Assembly: GCA_024138025.1 (NCBI GenBank)
Contig: JAMXBD010000426.1
Coordinates: 620,001-684,000, forward strand
DNA length: 64,000 bases
Direction of reading: 5' to 3'
Origin: Combretum micranthum
Taxonomy: Eukaryota; Streptophyta; Magnoliopsida; Myrtales; Combretaceae
Below are positions 46,029 through 57,813 of the stretch, in pieces (position 1 is the first letter of the stretch; each line of letters begins with the position of its first letter). Position numbers and translations under genes: made by a program. The notes beneath the pieces are model-generated. The model had not been told where the DNA came from, did no database searches, and worked only from the letters and a program-made list of their open reading frames with translations.

Positions 46029-47025
46029 GTGGAAGAGTCTATTCATGTAGTTTTTGATGATACTCTTGCTCATGTATGTTTTATTGATGATATGAATGAT
46101 GTACGTACTAACTTAGACAAATTTTCACTTAAAAATGACAACCACATTAAAGAGACTTCAAAACGGATGGATGTATGTGGAAATGATTACTTAAATGAAC
46201 AAATGAATCATGATCTTCCCAAGGAGTGGAAATATGCAAGATCACACCCTAAGGATCTAATCATTGGTGAACAATCAAATAGGATACAAACAAGATTACC
46301 TTTAAGAAATATAAGTAATCTAGTCTTCTTATCTCAAACCAAACCAAAAATACAAATGAAGCTTTGAAAGATAACTTTTGGATACAAGCTATGCAACAAG
46401 AATTAAACTAATTCACTAGGAATGAAGTTTAGGATTTAGTACCTAGATCTAGTGATAGACTGGTTATTGGAACCAAATGGGTTTATAGAAATAAACTTGA
46501 TGAAACCGGAACTAGGAACAAAGCTCGATTTGTCGCTAAAGGTTATAATCAAGAGGAAGGGATTGATTTTGATAAGACTTTTGCGTTAGTTGCTAGACTG
46601 AAGCCATTATGATACTTTTGGCATTTACAGCTTTTAAAAACTTCGCACTTTTTCAAATAGATGTCAAAAGTACCTTCTTGAATGGCTTCATCAAAGAAGA
46701 AGTGTATGTAGAGCAACCACCGGCCTTTGAAGATAATGAATTCCCTGATCATGTTTACAAACTAAACAAAGCTCTTTATGGACTTAAGCAACCCCTAAGC
46801 TTGGTATGAAAGACTTAGTAGCTTCTTAATGAGCAAAGGTTTCTCTGGAGAAAAAATTGACATAACAATGTTTATGAAAAATCACAAATCAAACATATTA
46901 ATTATGCAAATTTATGTGGATGATATTGTGTTTGGAGCAATTAGTATGAATCTTGTAAATGAATTTGTTGATTCCATGAAAAGTGAGTTTGAAATAAGTA
47001 TGATAAGGAACTAAATTACTTTCTT
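46029..47025 (+). pseudogene. Copia reverse transcriptase
   Basis: A linker ORF (46029-46367) precedes [64 protein letters not shown] and the catalytic IYVDDIVFGA at about 46910-46940. Stops at about 46438, 46611 and 46807 split it. Confidence 0.87.
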
Positions 47026-47835
47026 GGTCTCTAAGTCAAACAAACCGAAAATGGCACATTCATTAATCAATCTAAATATACCAAAGAACTCCTAAGGAAA
47101 TTTAAAATGGAAAATTGCAAAACCAAGTCCACACATATGAGCACAAGCATAAAACTTGCTAAAGATGAAAGTGGCAAAAATGTGTGTGAAAAACTATATA
47201 GAGGTATGATAGGTAGCTGTTGTATCTAATTGCATCAAGACTCGATATTATGTTTTCGATATGTTATGTACACGATTTGAATCTTGCCCAAAAGAATCTC
47301 ACTTAAATGCACTAAAACGCATCTTCAAGTATCTTGCAAGCACTATTGAAATTGATTATATATATCCAAAGTTATTTCCTTTAATCTTGTTGGATACTTC
47401 GATGCCGATTTTGCTAGGTGCAAAGTTGTTTGAAAAGCACAAGTGTCACATGTCACTATCTTAGCAACTCCTTAATCTCTTGGCACTCAAAGAAACAAAA
47501 CTCAGTTATACTCTCAACTACCGAAGCCGAATATGTGGTAGCCAGCAGTTGTTGTGTCCAAGTTTTGTGGATGAAACAAACTTTAGAAATTTTGGACTAA
47601 AATATAATAATATCCCAATTCAATGTGACAACACTAGCGCCATAAATTTAACAAAAAAACTCAATCCAACACTTAAGGACCAAACATATCGAGATTAGAC
47701 ACCATTTCATTAGAGATCACTTTTTAAACAATGATATTAGTTTAGAATTTGTTGACACAAACAATCAAATTGCTGATATCTTTACAAAACCTTTGAGTGA
47801 GGTCAGTTTTACACCTTACGTCAAGAATTGGGCAT
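47026..47835 (+). pseudogene. Copia RNase H and pol C terminus
   Basis: SISWHSKKQ-type block (LISWHSKKQNSVILSTTEAEYVVASSC) is at about 47470-47560, with LWMKQTL and IQCDNTSAINLTK following. RHHFIRDH, SLEFVDTNNQIADIFTKPL ends pol. Frameshifts occur at about 47400, 47600 and 47660. Confidence 0.82.
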
Positions 47836-48153
47836 GATTATGCAAGATGAGTGCTAGATATCATTAAACCAAGATAGTGTTTTTGAGCCAAATAAGCTAT
47901 GCTTTATCTCATCTAGAACATAAAACTACCTTGATGTGTGGTTTGTGGTGTGCATCAACCATATGCATCTTCTTGCTTGCTTTCAAAATTATAATGAAAT
48001 GTCTTCAGATTGTCGTTTTCATCATTTTTACATATATGAACTTTGGCGCGTTGATCAAATCTAAGTCTCACTATTCTCACGCATCGTACCATCCTATCTT
48101 TACTTTTCCAATCTCACAATGATCTCCCAACACTATTTCCATCTGACATATGG

Positions 48154-48189
<36 letters not shown>

Positions 48190-48763
48190 CTCTCTTCTTC
48201 TTCCTCTAAGCATCCCTCTATAAGTTGGCGCCTACAACATACCAGTCGGATGGTACATCTGTAGCGTCCAACCAGTACAATGCTTACCTGTTTTTGCCGC
48301 AGATGACCTACCATTAGACACTATGTTTGCAGCATCCGATCGGTAAGCTAAATTGCAGCATCTTTAAAATCTCGATCTTTTTCTCTCTCCTATATCATTT
48401 TGCTCCCTTTTTCTCTCCATTCTCTCCCATCCGACCCCACTCTAGCCTTCGCCTACCTCCCTTCACCCTACTGCCACCCACCGACCCTTCCTCCTTTCCT
48501 CTACCCCCTCTCTCCCCCTTCTTCCCTCTCCTTCTGTCCATATCCTCTCTCTCTTCATCCCTCTCTCAAATGACCCCCCTCCCCCCCTTTCACCCTACCC
48601 CCACTCACCCACTCCTCCTCCTCCTTTCTTTTGCTGTAATAGCCTCTTCATGACCCCATAGTACACGTATTAAACGCGGCTGGAATGATGGTTCGAGCGC
48701 TCATACAATGCCCATTTCTTTCTAGGGCACTCAGAACAGTTAAGCCTTTTTGACAGACTCCCT
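47836..48763. other. Spacer between pol and 3' ORF, with (CT)n microsatellite
   Basis: Non-coding. A (CT)n tract runs at about 48152-48198, and a C/T-rich stretch from about 48370 to 48630 gives an artefactual Pro/Ser-rich ORF. Between them GTCGGATGGTACATC and CATCCGATCGGTAAG words are repeat-like. Confidence 0.6.
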
Positions 48764-49299
48764 ATGGATTCCAGTCACCTTTTTGATCATGATGTATTTC
48801 AATTCTTCAATCTTACCTCCACTCTGGGTATTCATCTAAACAAAATCTTTGAGATTATGCATTTTCCAATTTCTGTCAATGAACATGCTGTCAAGTTATT
48901 TTATTGTAATCTCATTGATAAGAAAGATGAGCATGGGCATCTCAGTATTTAATTGAGTCCTGGTGATGACATTAGAGATAGACTGTGGACATATGCTTAT
49001 GGGCACAAAATTGAGATTACTCATGTTGATATCTGTAGTATGATTGATGTACCTACTAGAGGGCCTAATTTGATGACTGATTTTCATGGTGATATTCTAT
49101 TCCCGTATTTTTTATGCTATTGATGTTGACGGTGATGCCTGGCATTCTAATCATGCTTTAAGGGCCAAAAGGATGCCTCATCATCACCATGTTCTTCACC
49201 TATACTTATCTCATAACTATGTGGCTAGAGTTAGTCGTCATAGCACCACCACCTTCACTGATTTATGGATCATGTATCTACTCCCCATTGGGATGTCAT
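48764..49299 (+). pseudogene. 3' ORF of Copia element, 5' part
   Basis: The ATG at 48764 gives DHDVFQFFNLT, FPISVNEHAVKLFYCNL, then a stop at 48950 and, in the same frame, SPGDDIRDRLWTYAYGHKIEITHVDICSMIDVP. The frame shifts to 49086-49304: DVDGDAWHSNHALRAKRMPHHHHVLHLYLSHN, TFTDLWIMYLLPIGM. The layout matches the 'putative plant transposon protein' region found 3' of pol in SIRE-like elements. Function unknown, and I see no transmembrane segment. Solo LTR A cuts it. Confidence 0.7.
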
Positions 49300-52200
49300 T
49301 GTAAGCCTTGGAAAATTTCAGTAAATAGTTCTAAAGATGAACTTTGAAAATAAAACCCTAAAAGTCACTCCGAATTAAAACAGAACTTTGATAAGTCCCA
49401 AACTCCGAACGAATCCGGAAATTTTTGAATCGTGAGAAAAAGAAGAAATCTCATAAATAAAATAGCAACTCAATATACTTCCATTCTGAAACCTCTATGT
49501 ACGATAAATTTCGTATTTAACTCTAACTTATAAATTCTGGTAAAATAGAGCCCTAAAGTAAATTGCTAAGAAGTAAATAGTGATTAACCTTCGGAATAAA
49601 ACTCAATCTAAAGAATTTCGATAACATTGTGAGATATTAAATACTTATGAAAATCGCCCTTAAAATAAATCTCACCAATCAAATAAGTCATATAAGTATA
49701 AAATATCAGTTTTATATTGGCAATTGTGTAAACCGGAAGGTTAATCGGGAAACCTGAGTCCCCAAAACTCCCAAGAAACTCCGTAACCTAGATCCGGCAA
49801 TCTCGTATTCCTAAACCAAGGAGTTGGAATAAGAGGAAAGGGCGTAATCGGTTCGTATTAAGTCTAGGATGCTCTGGAAAGATGAGATTAACGAATTTTC
49901 GATCTATTCCAATCCAGTCAGTACCGACTTCGAAAAGCGCGCCCTAAGATCTGCAATATTAAAAATATGATATTAATGCTGTTAGACTCATGTTTTATAA
50001 TGATCTTTAAAATGTTAGTTTATAAGTTTTCAATAGCTAGAATTTCATGATTTTTGCAAATTTATCTATATCAATGTACTACTGGTAATTAGGGGGTCTT
50101 TCAGTACGATCTACCACTATTCATTACATAATTTATTTTTATTTCTATTTTATTTTTATTCTTGTAATATATACCCTAGCTTCGTAGTAATCGAATAAAC
50201 TTCGAAAACCGGAAAACGAAACCCTAGATCAATCTAGTTCTAGCTTAGTGAGAGGAGCCTAGAAACCCTAGATCCGGCTTTCCTTCGATTTCTTAATGAA
50301 AAAAGTTTTATAAAGTAAATGAACATGAATTATTGTTCTAAAGCATAACTTAAACCTTTAAAAGTTTCAAATTCGGGAATTTTTCAATTCCGGGCCTTCC
50401 CGAGCTCAATTACGGAAAAGCGTGCCCCAGGACCACGAACTCAGAAAAATGTTCTGGGATATTCATTAGAACCGTAATTTTATAAGGATTTCAAAAATAT
50501 CAATTTTATAATTTTCCAGGCTATAAAAATTACAGTTATAGCCTTTCCCGTGTTTTCGCTACAACCGATAAAGTAGATGTCTTGTCTACTATTCACAAGT
50601 ACAACCTACACTACACACTACCCATACCCTATTCTTACATCCTTACAACTACTCAATTATATTTTCTTTTCCAAAAAATTTTTGTCTCCTATTAAATTAT
50701 CACCTTTATTACATTTTATTACACAATTTCAAATTTATCAAATTTCAATACACACACACACACACAACCCCTAGTGGTCGGCGCCCCCCCCCCCCCCCCC
50801 CCCCCCCCGCCCCGCTTCATTTCCCTCTCAAATTAAATTATTTTTATTCATTTTATACAACTAAAACCCTAATCCACTTATTATATAAGCTCATATTCTC
50901 TCTCTCTTCTCATTTTTCACTCTTTCAAAATTTGTAAAAGGTTGAAAACCTCTCCTCCTCTCCTCCATGTTGCCGTGACAAGCACACACACACACACTCA
51001 CCTTCACAACTCCATTTCATCTTCTTGTCTACTCCAAATCTCCATTAATGTGATGATTTTAAGCTTTTTCTTCCTAGATCTTGCAATGGCAAAGCTATTC
51101 TTGTGTGTTTCTCACATTTAATCCCAATGATCATATGTTAGGGATGAGAAAACATTAATACAAGAATCTCAAGCCATCACAAGAAGTGGATCTAAAGTTT
51201 AAATGAGTTTTTGTTGAAGATAGTGTTATGTTCATGCATGTAAAGTAGGGATCATGCATAGATATTCATGTTCATGCCATGAGACTCATGAATCATGCAT
51301 GATATTTAGTAGATCTAGTATTTAGACATTCACATCTTCATCTACATTCATGTTCATATGATTATTTTAATTTTCATGCATGGATGATCATAAAAATGTA
51401 GCCTTGTCTATGTATAGATATGTTAGATAGTAGATCTCCATGTGTAGAAGGTAAGAAGATTGAAAAAGAAAAGGTTTTGTTAGAAATGATTTATTGGAAA
51501 TTCGGATGGATTTAGTACCTTACCTTAAAAACCACCAGAACCATACCACCAGAACCATCTTTAAACTCATATTTCACATGAAAAATGAAGGGTATGTGCA
51601 ATAGGTATCTTGAAGGAATGATTTTCATAAGTTTAGATGAGTTTAGGCATGGGGAAAATGTAAAACACGTAGTAAAGTTAGAATGAAAAATATTGAGATG
51701 GTGACTAGAAGTAAAATTCGTAATTTAGGATGGTGCCTACATGAACACTTAGTATCCAAGCTTAGATGGCATGTTTTATGAGTTAAATGAAGTCTTTAGA
51801 TGATAGATATATTGGAACTTCAATTTTTGATGCATTAGGCAAGTTTTCTCATAAAGAAAATGCAAGAAAAGGAAATTTTCAAAATTCGGATTTTTGTGAA
51901 AGGCATGTTCAAAGACATATTTGCCAGATGAAAAATGTGAATTTCTATGCATAAATGAAGGTTATAATTAGTATAGACATTGAGAACTCATTCTTATTTA
52001 GATAACAAGTAAATTCCAAGGATAAAATCATAAAAACACTAGGAAATGTAAAGTTGGAAAGAATAGCTTTTCCTAGGTGATTATCATAGAATTCTTACTA
52101 AATAAAAGTTCATAAAAGCTCATCATCAAAGATCATCAAAACCATGCATATATTGAGCTCATTTCATGACATTCATATTAGGAATTCATTCATAAACCAT

Positions 52201-53711
52201 CTATACATGAATCATCAACTAGGAACATTTTTATCAAATGTGAAACGATTTTTCGGAATTGAAAAAGTGACAGAACAGAACTGATCCCACTGTTCTGTGA
52301 CCTTAATGTTTTCAAAACTTGAAAATAATATTAGAAATAGATAGATCTTTCGAAGTAGATAGAGATCGATATAAAATTTGCGAAATTCCGAGTTAAAATG
52401 ACCAAGTTATGGCCGTTTTAAGTCGGGGCTTCCGCAAATAGCGAGAATTCCGATTCCATATAGTTTAGATGCATAGCTTGAACTAGTTTAGTGATGAGAT
52501 TCTTATTAGGATTATTCTTATTTGGTAGGTGATCCCGAGCACGACGATACTATATTACTCGACCACCATTATTAAGAGACCGGCGTACCATGGCCGAGTG
52601 AGCTCCTCTTCCGATTTCAATTATTGCTTGTGATTATAATGATAGCCGCACTAGTTGCTAGATAAAGATAAAAAGAATGATTATGTATGATGGGGTTAGT
52701 TGGGAATTATGATTGTCTGTTGTTGATATGCGAAATTGAACTTAAGGAATATCGAAACCGGGTGATAAGTTATTGTTTGTGTAGAGATGAGTTAGAATGG
52801 ATTGTCTGCGAACATTGCTTGGCCACTTAAAAGAATTGGATTAATCTATTATTGGACCTCAATTATAATTGAACTCATTCATATCACGATGGGGATGGAG
52901 CATTAGCATTTGTTGGTTTTTCGTGATCCATAAAACGAATATATGTTGGTTAATCGTGATCCATAAAACTAATATATGTTGGTTAATCGTGATCCATAAA
53001 ACGAATATATGTTGGCTAATCGTGATCCATAAAACGAAATGTTGTTCAGTTGACCATGAGCTTAAACGGCGTCGTACCGCAGGATTCGTAAATCTGCTAA
53101 TCCGGGATGGAGGGCGCAAGTCCATCCACATATGATTTCCGGCTGGTCATATGTTTGTTGAACTCACTCGTTTGATGCATTTCACTTGGTTGATAAATTA
53201 CTTGCTTGAATGTTTGTATTAATTGTGATTCGGAAGTTTTCACTCACTAAGCTAGTGTAGCTTATACCCCAATAGTTTCTTGTTGCAGTATGAATACCTT
53301 TGGCTATCTCCGAGGACCCGAGGACATCAGGTACAGCTCTTAGAGGTTGAGGAGCTTTTGTTAAGGTCGGGACTTAAAAGTAGAAATGGAATGCTAATCC
53401 TGTTTCCCGGAACTAGTGTCCAAAGGATAATATGAGGAATTTGTGAGCTTGAGAATTCTTAGCATTGTTATCGGGGGTATGCCCCCTAGTTCATGTAATA
53501 GAATAATTCTCTATAAGACGGTCATGATTTATGTTCTTGCTGCTATGTATGTCTCCTTAAGCTACTACGAAGCAAAGTATAGTCTATAAATATTGAGAGC
53601 GAGCCTTACACCCGACGTTCAAACTCATGAAAAGACTAAGGTTGTCTTACTTGAGTTTAAATATTGAGTGTGGCGGACTGTTACGTGTAGGGCACACTTT
53701 GGGGCTTGGCA
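49300..53711 (+). mobile_element. Solo LTR (copy A) in the Copia 3' ORF, plus orientation
   Basis: This is a 4412-bp block with ends TGTAAGCCTTGG and GGGGCTTGGCA and a perfect target duplication GTCAT (49295-49299, 53712-53716). Block order matches copy B (27249-31352). A TATATAAG box at 50881 is followed by a CT-rich leader. It has no coding sequence. It includes a run of about 25 C at about 50784-50808 and a 33-bp tandem array at 52921-53040. Terminal similarity to copy B is about family level rather than recent. Confidence 0.88.
52921..53040 (+). repeat. 33-bp tandem repeat, about 3.6 copies, in solo LTR A
   Basis: Units start with TCGTGATCCATAAAAC at 52921, 52954, 52987 and 53020, exactly 33 bases apart, with one or two changes each. 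Because 33 is a multiple of three, frames on both strands stay open; neither is a gene. Confidence 0.93.
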
Positions 53712-54323
53712 GTCATGGTTTACAATTTCAAGAAAGTCACTAATGGTCCCAATCATGCTCTTCTTCGATACAGTCATCTAATCACTTGATTGCTCCAAAG
53801 GAAAGGAGTTCATTTTGAATTCACATCGCATCCTGTGTCCTCTGAGCCTTATACCATGAATCATCTTACTAAGCGCGATTGGAGAAAGGTGTCTAAGGGT
53901 TTTTATGTGTGCCAGGAGCCTCTTTCTCCTATTTGTGGCATTACACTGCCTTCCAACTCTAATGCTGAAAGTGATGATGATAGAAACGATGATAGTGATG
54001 ATGGTGAGGATGATGCTGGTGCTGGAGCTCATGCCCCCACTGATGATGCACCTGTTGGTAGCCATATAGATGTACCTGCCCTTATAGATATTGGTAGCCC
54101 TCCTAGCCAAGGCACCCAAGGTGGTGCCTCCACTTCTTTTGATGATTTGGCCCATTCTTTAGACTTCTTTAAGGTCGATATCAACACGTGCTTTGATGAT
54201 TTCAAAGCAGATGTTAGTGGTCGCCTGCAGTCTGTGGCTGAGATTCAAAACAAGATGAGATTTGATCTTGACGGTTTTTCCAGCACTTCTAAGTATCCAT
54301 CCTCGCCCTCCACCACCTGTTGA
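53712..54323 (+). pseudogene. 3' ORF of Copia element, 3' part
   Basis: After the GTCAT duplication the reading resumes with a short frame and, after stops and a shift, runs from 53790 to 54323 (177 codons). It contains HLTKRDWRKVSKGFYV, an acidic Asp-rich segment (AESDDDRNDDSDDGEDD, about residues 60-78), an Ala/Pro-rich linker and a C-terminal amphipathic segment (FKVDINTCFDDFKADVSGRLQSV). This tail resembles that of other 3' ORFs of the lineage. The antisense ORF 53778-54155 is a shadow. Confidence 0.65.
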
Positions 54324-54713
54324 TGCCTAGTTTCTCTAAGTCTCTTTCTCTTTTTTGTTTATCTTAGCCTTTGGCCGTTCTACATGTATTTTGGACATTT
54401 CAGTTGGCTTTATATGTTCTAAACTAGCTAGCCTGCCTACTTTTTGATGCATACTTTTCTATTGCTCCTTATGCTTGTTCTTGGCTTATTTCTTGAGATT
54501 TTTGTGCTTGACCTTTTCTTGGCTCATGTCTATCTATATCTATATGCTATTGCTTTTTTATGAGGTCAAAGGGGGATAAACTATACAAATTCTTTTTAAA
54601 CTAAAAGTTTGTTTTTCAATTAGATGCCTAACTAAGGGGAAGCATCTAAGTTAGGAGGAGAAATAAATCAAGTTAAACTTTATAATATCGGTCCTCATCA
54701 ACAAGGAAGAGAT
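54324..54713 (+). other. 3' untranslated region and PPT of Copia element
   Basis: Purine tracts occur at AAAGGGGGATAAAC (about 54568), AGGAGGAGAAATAAA (about 54653) and AAGGAAGAGAT just before the LTR. The last one adjoins TGTTGAATC and is the likeliest plus-strand primer. The segment 54671-54696 is the inverted complement of LTR sequence at about 54742-54764. Confidence 0.65.
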
Positions 54714-55632
54714 TGTTGAATCAAATCAAAGCATAATTTTGATGAGACAAATATTATAAAGTTTAAATTTGACAAATCCTTGAATAATACAAAGTATATA
54801 TATGTTATCTTCAATTGGACATGTGGTTGCATGGCATTCTAACAAAGTGCCATTGTAGACCTCAGCATTCGGATGCTATTTAAGTTAATTTGTGCCGAGA
54901 GCATAGTTGTGCCATTTTGGTCACTATTGGTTAGACAGTAATGCCTAGCATACGACCGATATATGTTTTCCCTTGCAAGTCTTCAAGTGTGGTTTGAACG
55001 CTAGAGAGGATGCTCCATACTATTCAGACGGTATAGACATACTGTTCGAACGGTAATGCCCAGAAATATAGTCGTTGTAGCATTAATTACACACAAAATT
55101 TGTTGGTCCAAGGCATAATGAGGAGCTCAAATGAGAAGCCTATTTATACATGATTTCAGGTAGATGAAGACTAGTTGTTGAGCTTAGAAATTGCTACCAA
55201 AGCTCTTATACTCTCTCATATTATTATAGTTGTCCTTAGGTCTTAAATTTGCTAAAATTAAGAGTGACAAAAGTGAGTAATACTCTTGAGTGTTATTTGC
55301 AAAAGAGTATTACTCAAGTGGATTTATTCAGAATTGTTGGTTGAGTGTAGCTCATTTGCGCATTGATTATTTTGTGATTAACAAAGAGTGTGAAGACCTC
55401 TTTGGGAGGCATTGGTATGATCATGGAGATTAGGAAGCCGGTCGAACTCCCCATTAAAATCCCGAGCTTATTTCTCTCTACCTTCTCTCTTTATTTATTG
55501 CATTACATATTGTGAATTTACTTGATTGTGTTAAGTTGGTCAATCCTTAATTCTTGTTATTGAAAAGAATTGTGTAAATACTCAATTCACCCCCCTCTTG
55601 AGTATTTTACTTAGTGTATTAGGAGAATTACA
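54714..55632 (+). repeat. Copia 3' LTR
   Basis: This 919-bp partner of 42139-43049 shows visible base divergence and a few indels, for example an 18-base CTCTTTGGGAGGCATTGG difference near 55398. It ends GAGAATTACA, followed by TCACA. Confidence 0.9.
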
Positions 55633-55869
55633 TCACATTTGAGTTTCTTCGACAAAAAAATCATCCTTGTTCATTTCCCAATCAGATGAATTATCCTTCT
55701 CCACTCCTTTATTGTTGGTTTGATTTAGTAACATAATACAAAGAGAGGGGCTAGCAGACCTATTGCTCCAGAAAGACTCCTTATTTTTTACCTTCTTTGT
55801 TTGTTTTTTCTCATCCTCTAATGGTGGAGGGGGAGATTCTTTCTCTAGAGAAAGCATGACCATCATCAC
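55633..55869 (-). CDS. Unidentified short ORF, possibly an exon cut by the Copia insertion
   Basis: A 79-codon minus-strand frame reads SLEKESPPPPLEDEKKQTKKVKN, then NRSASPSLCIML and DNSSDWEMNKDDFF. Composition is that of a disordered, charged plant protein rather than a low-complexity artefact, and it runs to within a few bases of the Copia right end. I do not recognise a family. It could be a truncated exon or chance. Confidence 0.25.
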   Translation of the reverse strand: MMMVMLSLEKESPPPPLEDEKKQTKKVKNKESFWSNRSASPSLCIMLLNQTNNKGVEKDNSSDWEMNKDDFFVEETQM

Positions 55870-56600
55870 AAATCTATATTTATGTTTTATTGCATTTTAA
55901 GAATGGAAATTGACACAAATATGTTTTGAGCAGCTAAAATTCAAGTATCTAAGTGTTTCAGAGGTCTCCTTTGGCTACAACAAATAAAATAAGTGAAGCT
56001 ATTAGATGCTAAACTAGCTTATAATCCGGGGATTTTATATTTATTGAAATGAGTTTATTGGATATTGTGTAAAGTAATGCGTAGACTTGAATTTTGGCTA
56101 TGTGAGTTGTGGGAAATCTTGATTTCAATAATGATTATGACAATTGGGATGATTTCGTAGGAAATTTTGGAGGATATTTTGATATAGGATTGGATAATAG
56201 ATTAGATGTTAATTAGATTTGTAAAAGTGGAAGTAAATTGTGCAATATGGTGTATATATGTAGCATGAAGTTATAAGAATGAAAATTGTGGTTAAATATG
56301 TAAATTTTGATTAATTGTGAAATATATGGTATGCAGGTGATTAATAATAAAAGTAGTGAATAGAGGAGTTTACATATGTATGCAACTGGACATATGAAAT
56401 AAGATTCTTAGCAATTAAGTTAAATTAGTGGATATTAGATGCTTTGTTGAAATAATTTATTTATGAGTTGTTATAAATGAATTTAAGTGTTAATTTGATG
56501 AATTGATTATGATTCATGTTAAAGAGAAACTAATATGAATATATTACTTAGCATGTGGATTTAACCTCTAATATGAATTAATAAATTAGGGAGTTGAGAA
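55870..56600. other. AT-rich DNA, nothing recognised
   Basis: No ORF, repeat boundary or RNA signal that I can support. Confidence 0.5.
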
Positions 56601-56900
56601 CTTAGATAGATCTTATGCGTTGAAATTGGAGATTGAGTTCATAATGACAAAATATGCAATTGGTAGACTTAGAGGATGTATTGATGGAACATGTGCCTAA
56701 TTAAGGCTTGCATGGTGATTAAACCTTTTGTGGGTGCATTTTGCATCTAGCTTAGATAGATATTATGCGTTGAAATTGGAGATTGAGTTCATAATGACAA
56801 AATATGCAATTGGTAGACTTAGAGGATGTATTGATGGAACATGTGCCTAATTAAGGCTTGCATGGTGATTAAACCTTTTGTGGGTGCATTTTGCATCTAG
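56601..56900. repeat. Near-perfect 150-bp tandem duplication
   Basis: CTTAGATAGATCTTATGCG at 56601 recurs at 56751 as CTTAGATAGATATTATGCG, and both copies end TTTTGCATCTAG (56750 and 56900). By eye a single base differs, so the duplication is recent or conserved. Confidence 0.95.
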
Positions 56901-57813
56901 CTTTACTTTCGTTATGCAAAGATATTACTCATAAGAAGCTAACAAGTGGACTTTCAAAATTGGGTTTAACCTTGACTTTTTTGTCCCTTACAAACTCCTA
57001 AAACTTGCTCACAAGCCTCATTCTTCTTCAACTACAAGCTCTAAAAGGAAACCTCAAAATCTAGGCCAACATGATTGCCAACACAACCATGTTATTGGTT
57101 GTACCGACCAATGCAACCTCCAACAAGGGCCATGTTGACACCCATGTTTAGTTTGCATTGCACCCTGAATCAACTCAACTGTGCTCAGCCATGTGCTTAA
57201 CCAAGTTGAGCTATTGATGCCTACATGACCCCTAAACATAATCATACTCAAATCATGTTGACAAAGACGGCCCTTAAACTCAACCATAATCAATACATGT
57301 TGAACATCACTCCTCTAAAGCTCTAAATTAATGCATCATGTACCAACATAAAGCCAAGAGCCCTTTACACTTATTGGTTTAATAATTAGAATATGATATT
57401 AAGGACTATAAATGATCAGTGGACTACAATAATCTATTTCTAGAAAGCCAAGAATTGGAACCTACAAAAACATAGTCCCCTAAAAGTTGGTTAACCTAAA
57501 CTCCAAGGCTAGTCTTAACCTATATAATTAATTAGACTACTTGACTAAATAAAACATGTGACATAGAAACCTAAAAATTATCTCTTATCCATAACTCAGA
57601 CTTAATGTCCATATATGAGTTGAGTCTAAAACTAAGATCCATAAATGTGTGGATCCTAACTTGAGTAATTAAAATAAAGAGGACAAGATACAACCTAATC
57701 AAATGTTATTTGAAACATTATCTTAATATGACTCATTAAAATTTTTAACAGCTATAAATTGTTAAGCTTGGAAAATGAGAAAAGTATAGAAACCTAGTAA
57801 CACCTAATACGGC
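56901..57813. other. Anonymous DNA
   Basis: The minus-strand ORF at 57054-57293 (STWLSTWLSTVELIQG) reflects local CAACATG/ACCAATGC repetition. No gene supported. Confidence 0.45.

Larger units (their letters stand above)
42139..55632 (+). mobile_element. SIRE/Maximus-like Copia retrotransposon with split 3' ORF
   Basis: LTRs of 911 and 919 bp (42139-43049, 54714-55632) begin TGT(C/T)GAATCAAATC and end GAGAATTACA. A TGTTATCAGAGC primer site is followed by gag, protease, integrase, RT and RNase H, the Copia order. An additional ORF lies between RNase H and the 3' LTR, as in the SIRE/Maximus lineage. A 4.4-kb solo LTR sits in that ORF. Without it the element is about 9.1 kb, normal for the lineage. 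No matching target duplication was found: the right flank is TCACA, while the left side continues with PPT-like sequence. Many stops and shifts are present. Confidence 0.92.

Noticed and set aside
48114..48653. Pro/Ser-rich and Arg/Glu-rich ORFs
   Set aside because: Products of a (CT)n microsatellite and C/T-rich spacer.
53778..54155. Minus-strand ORF of 125 codons
   Set aside because: Antisense shadow of the better supported 3' ORF at 53790-54323.
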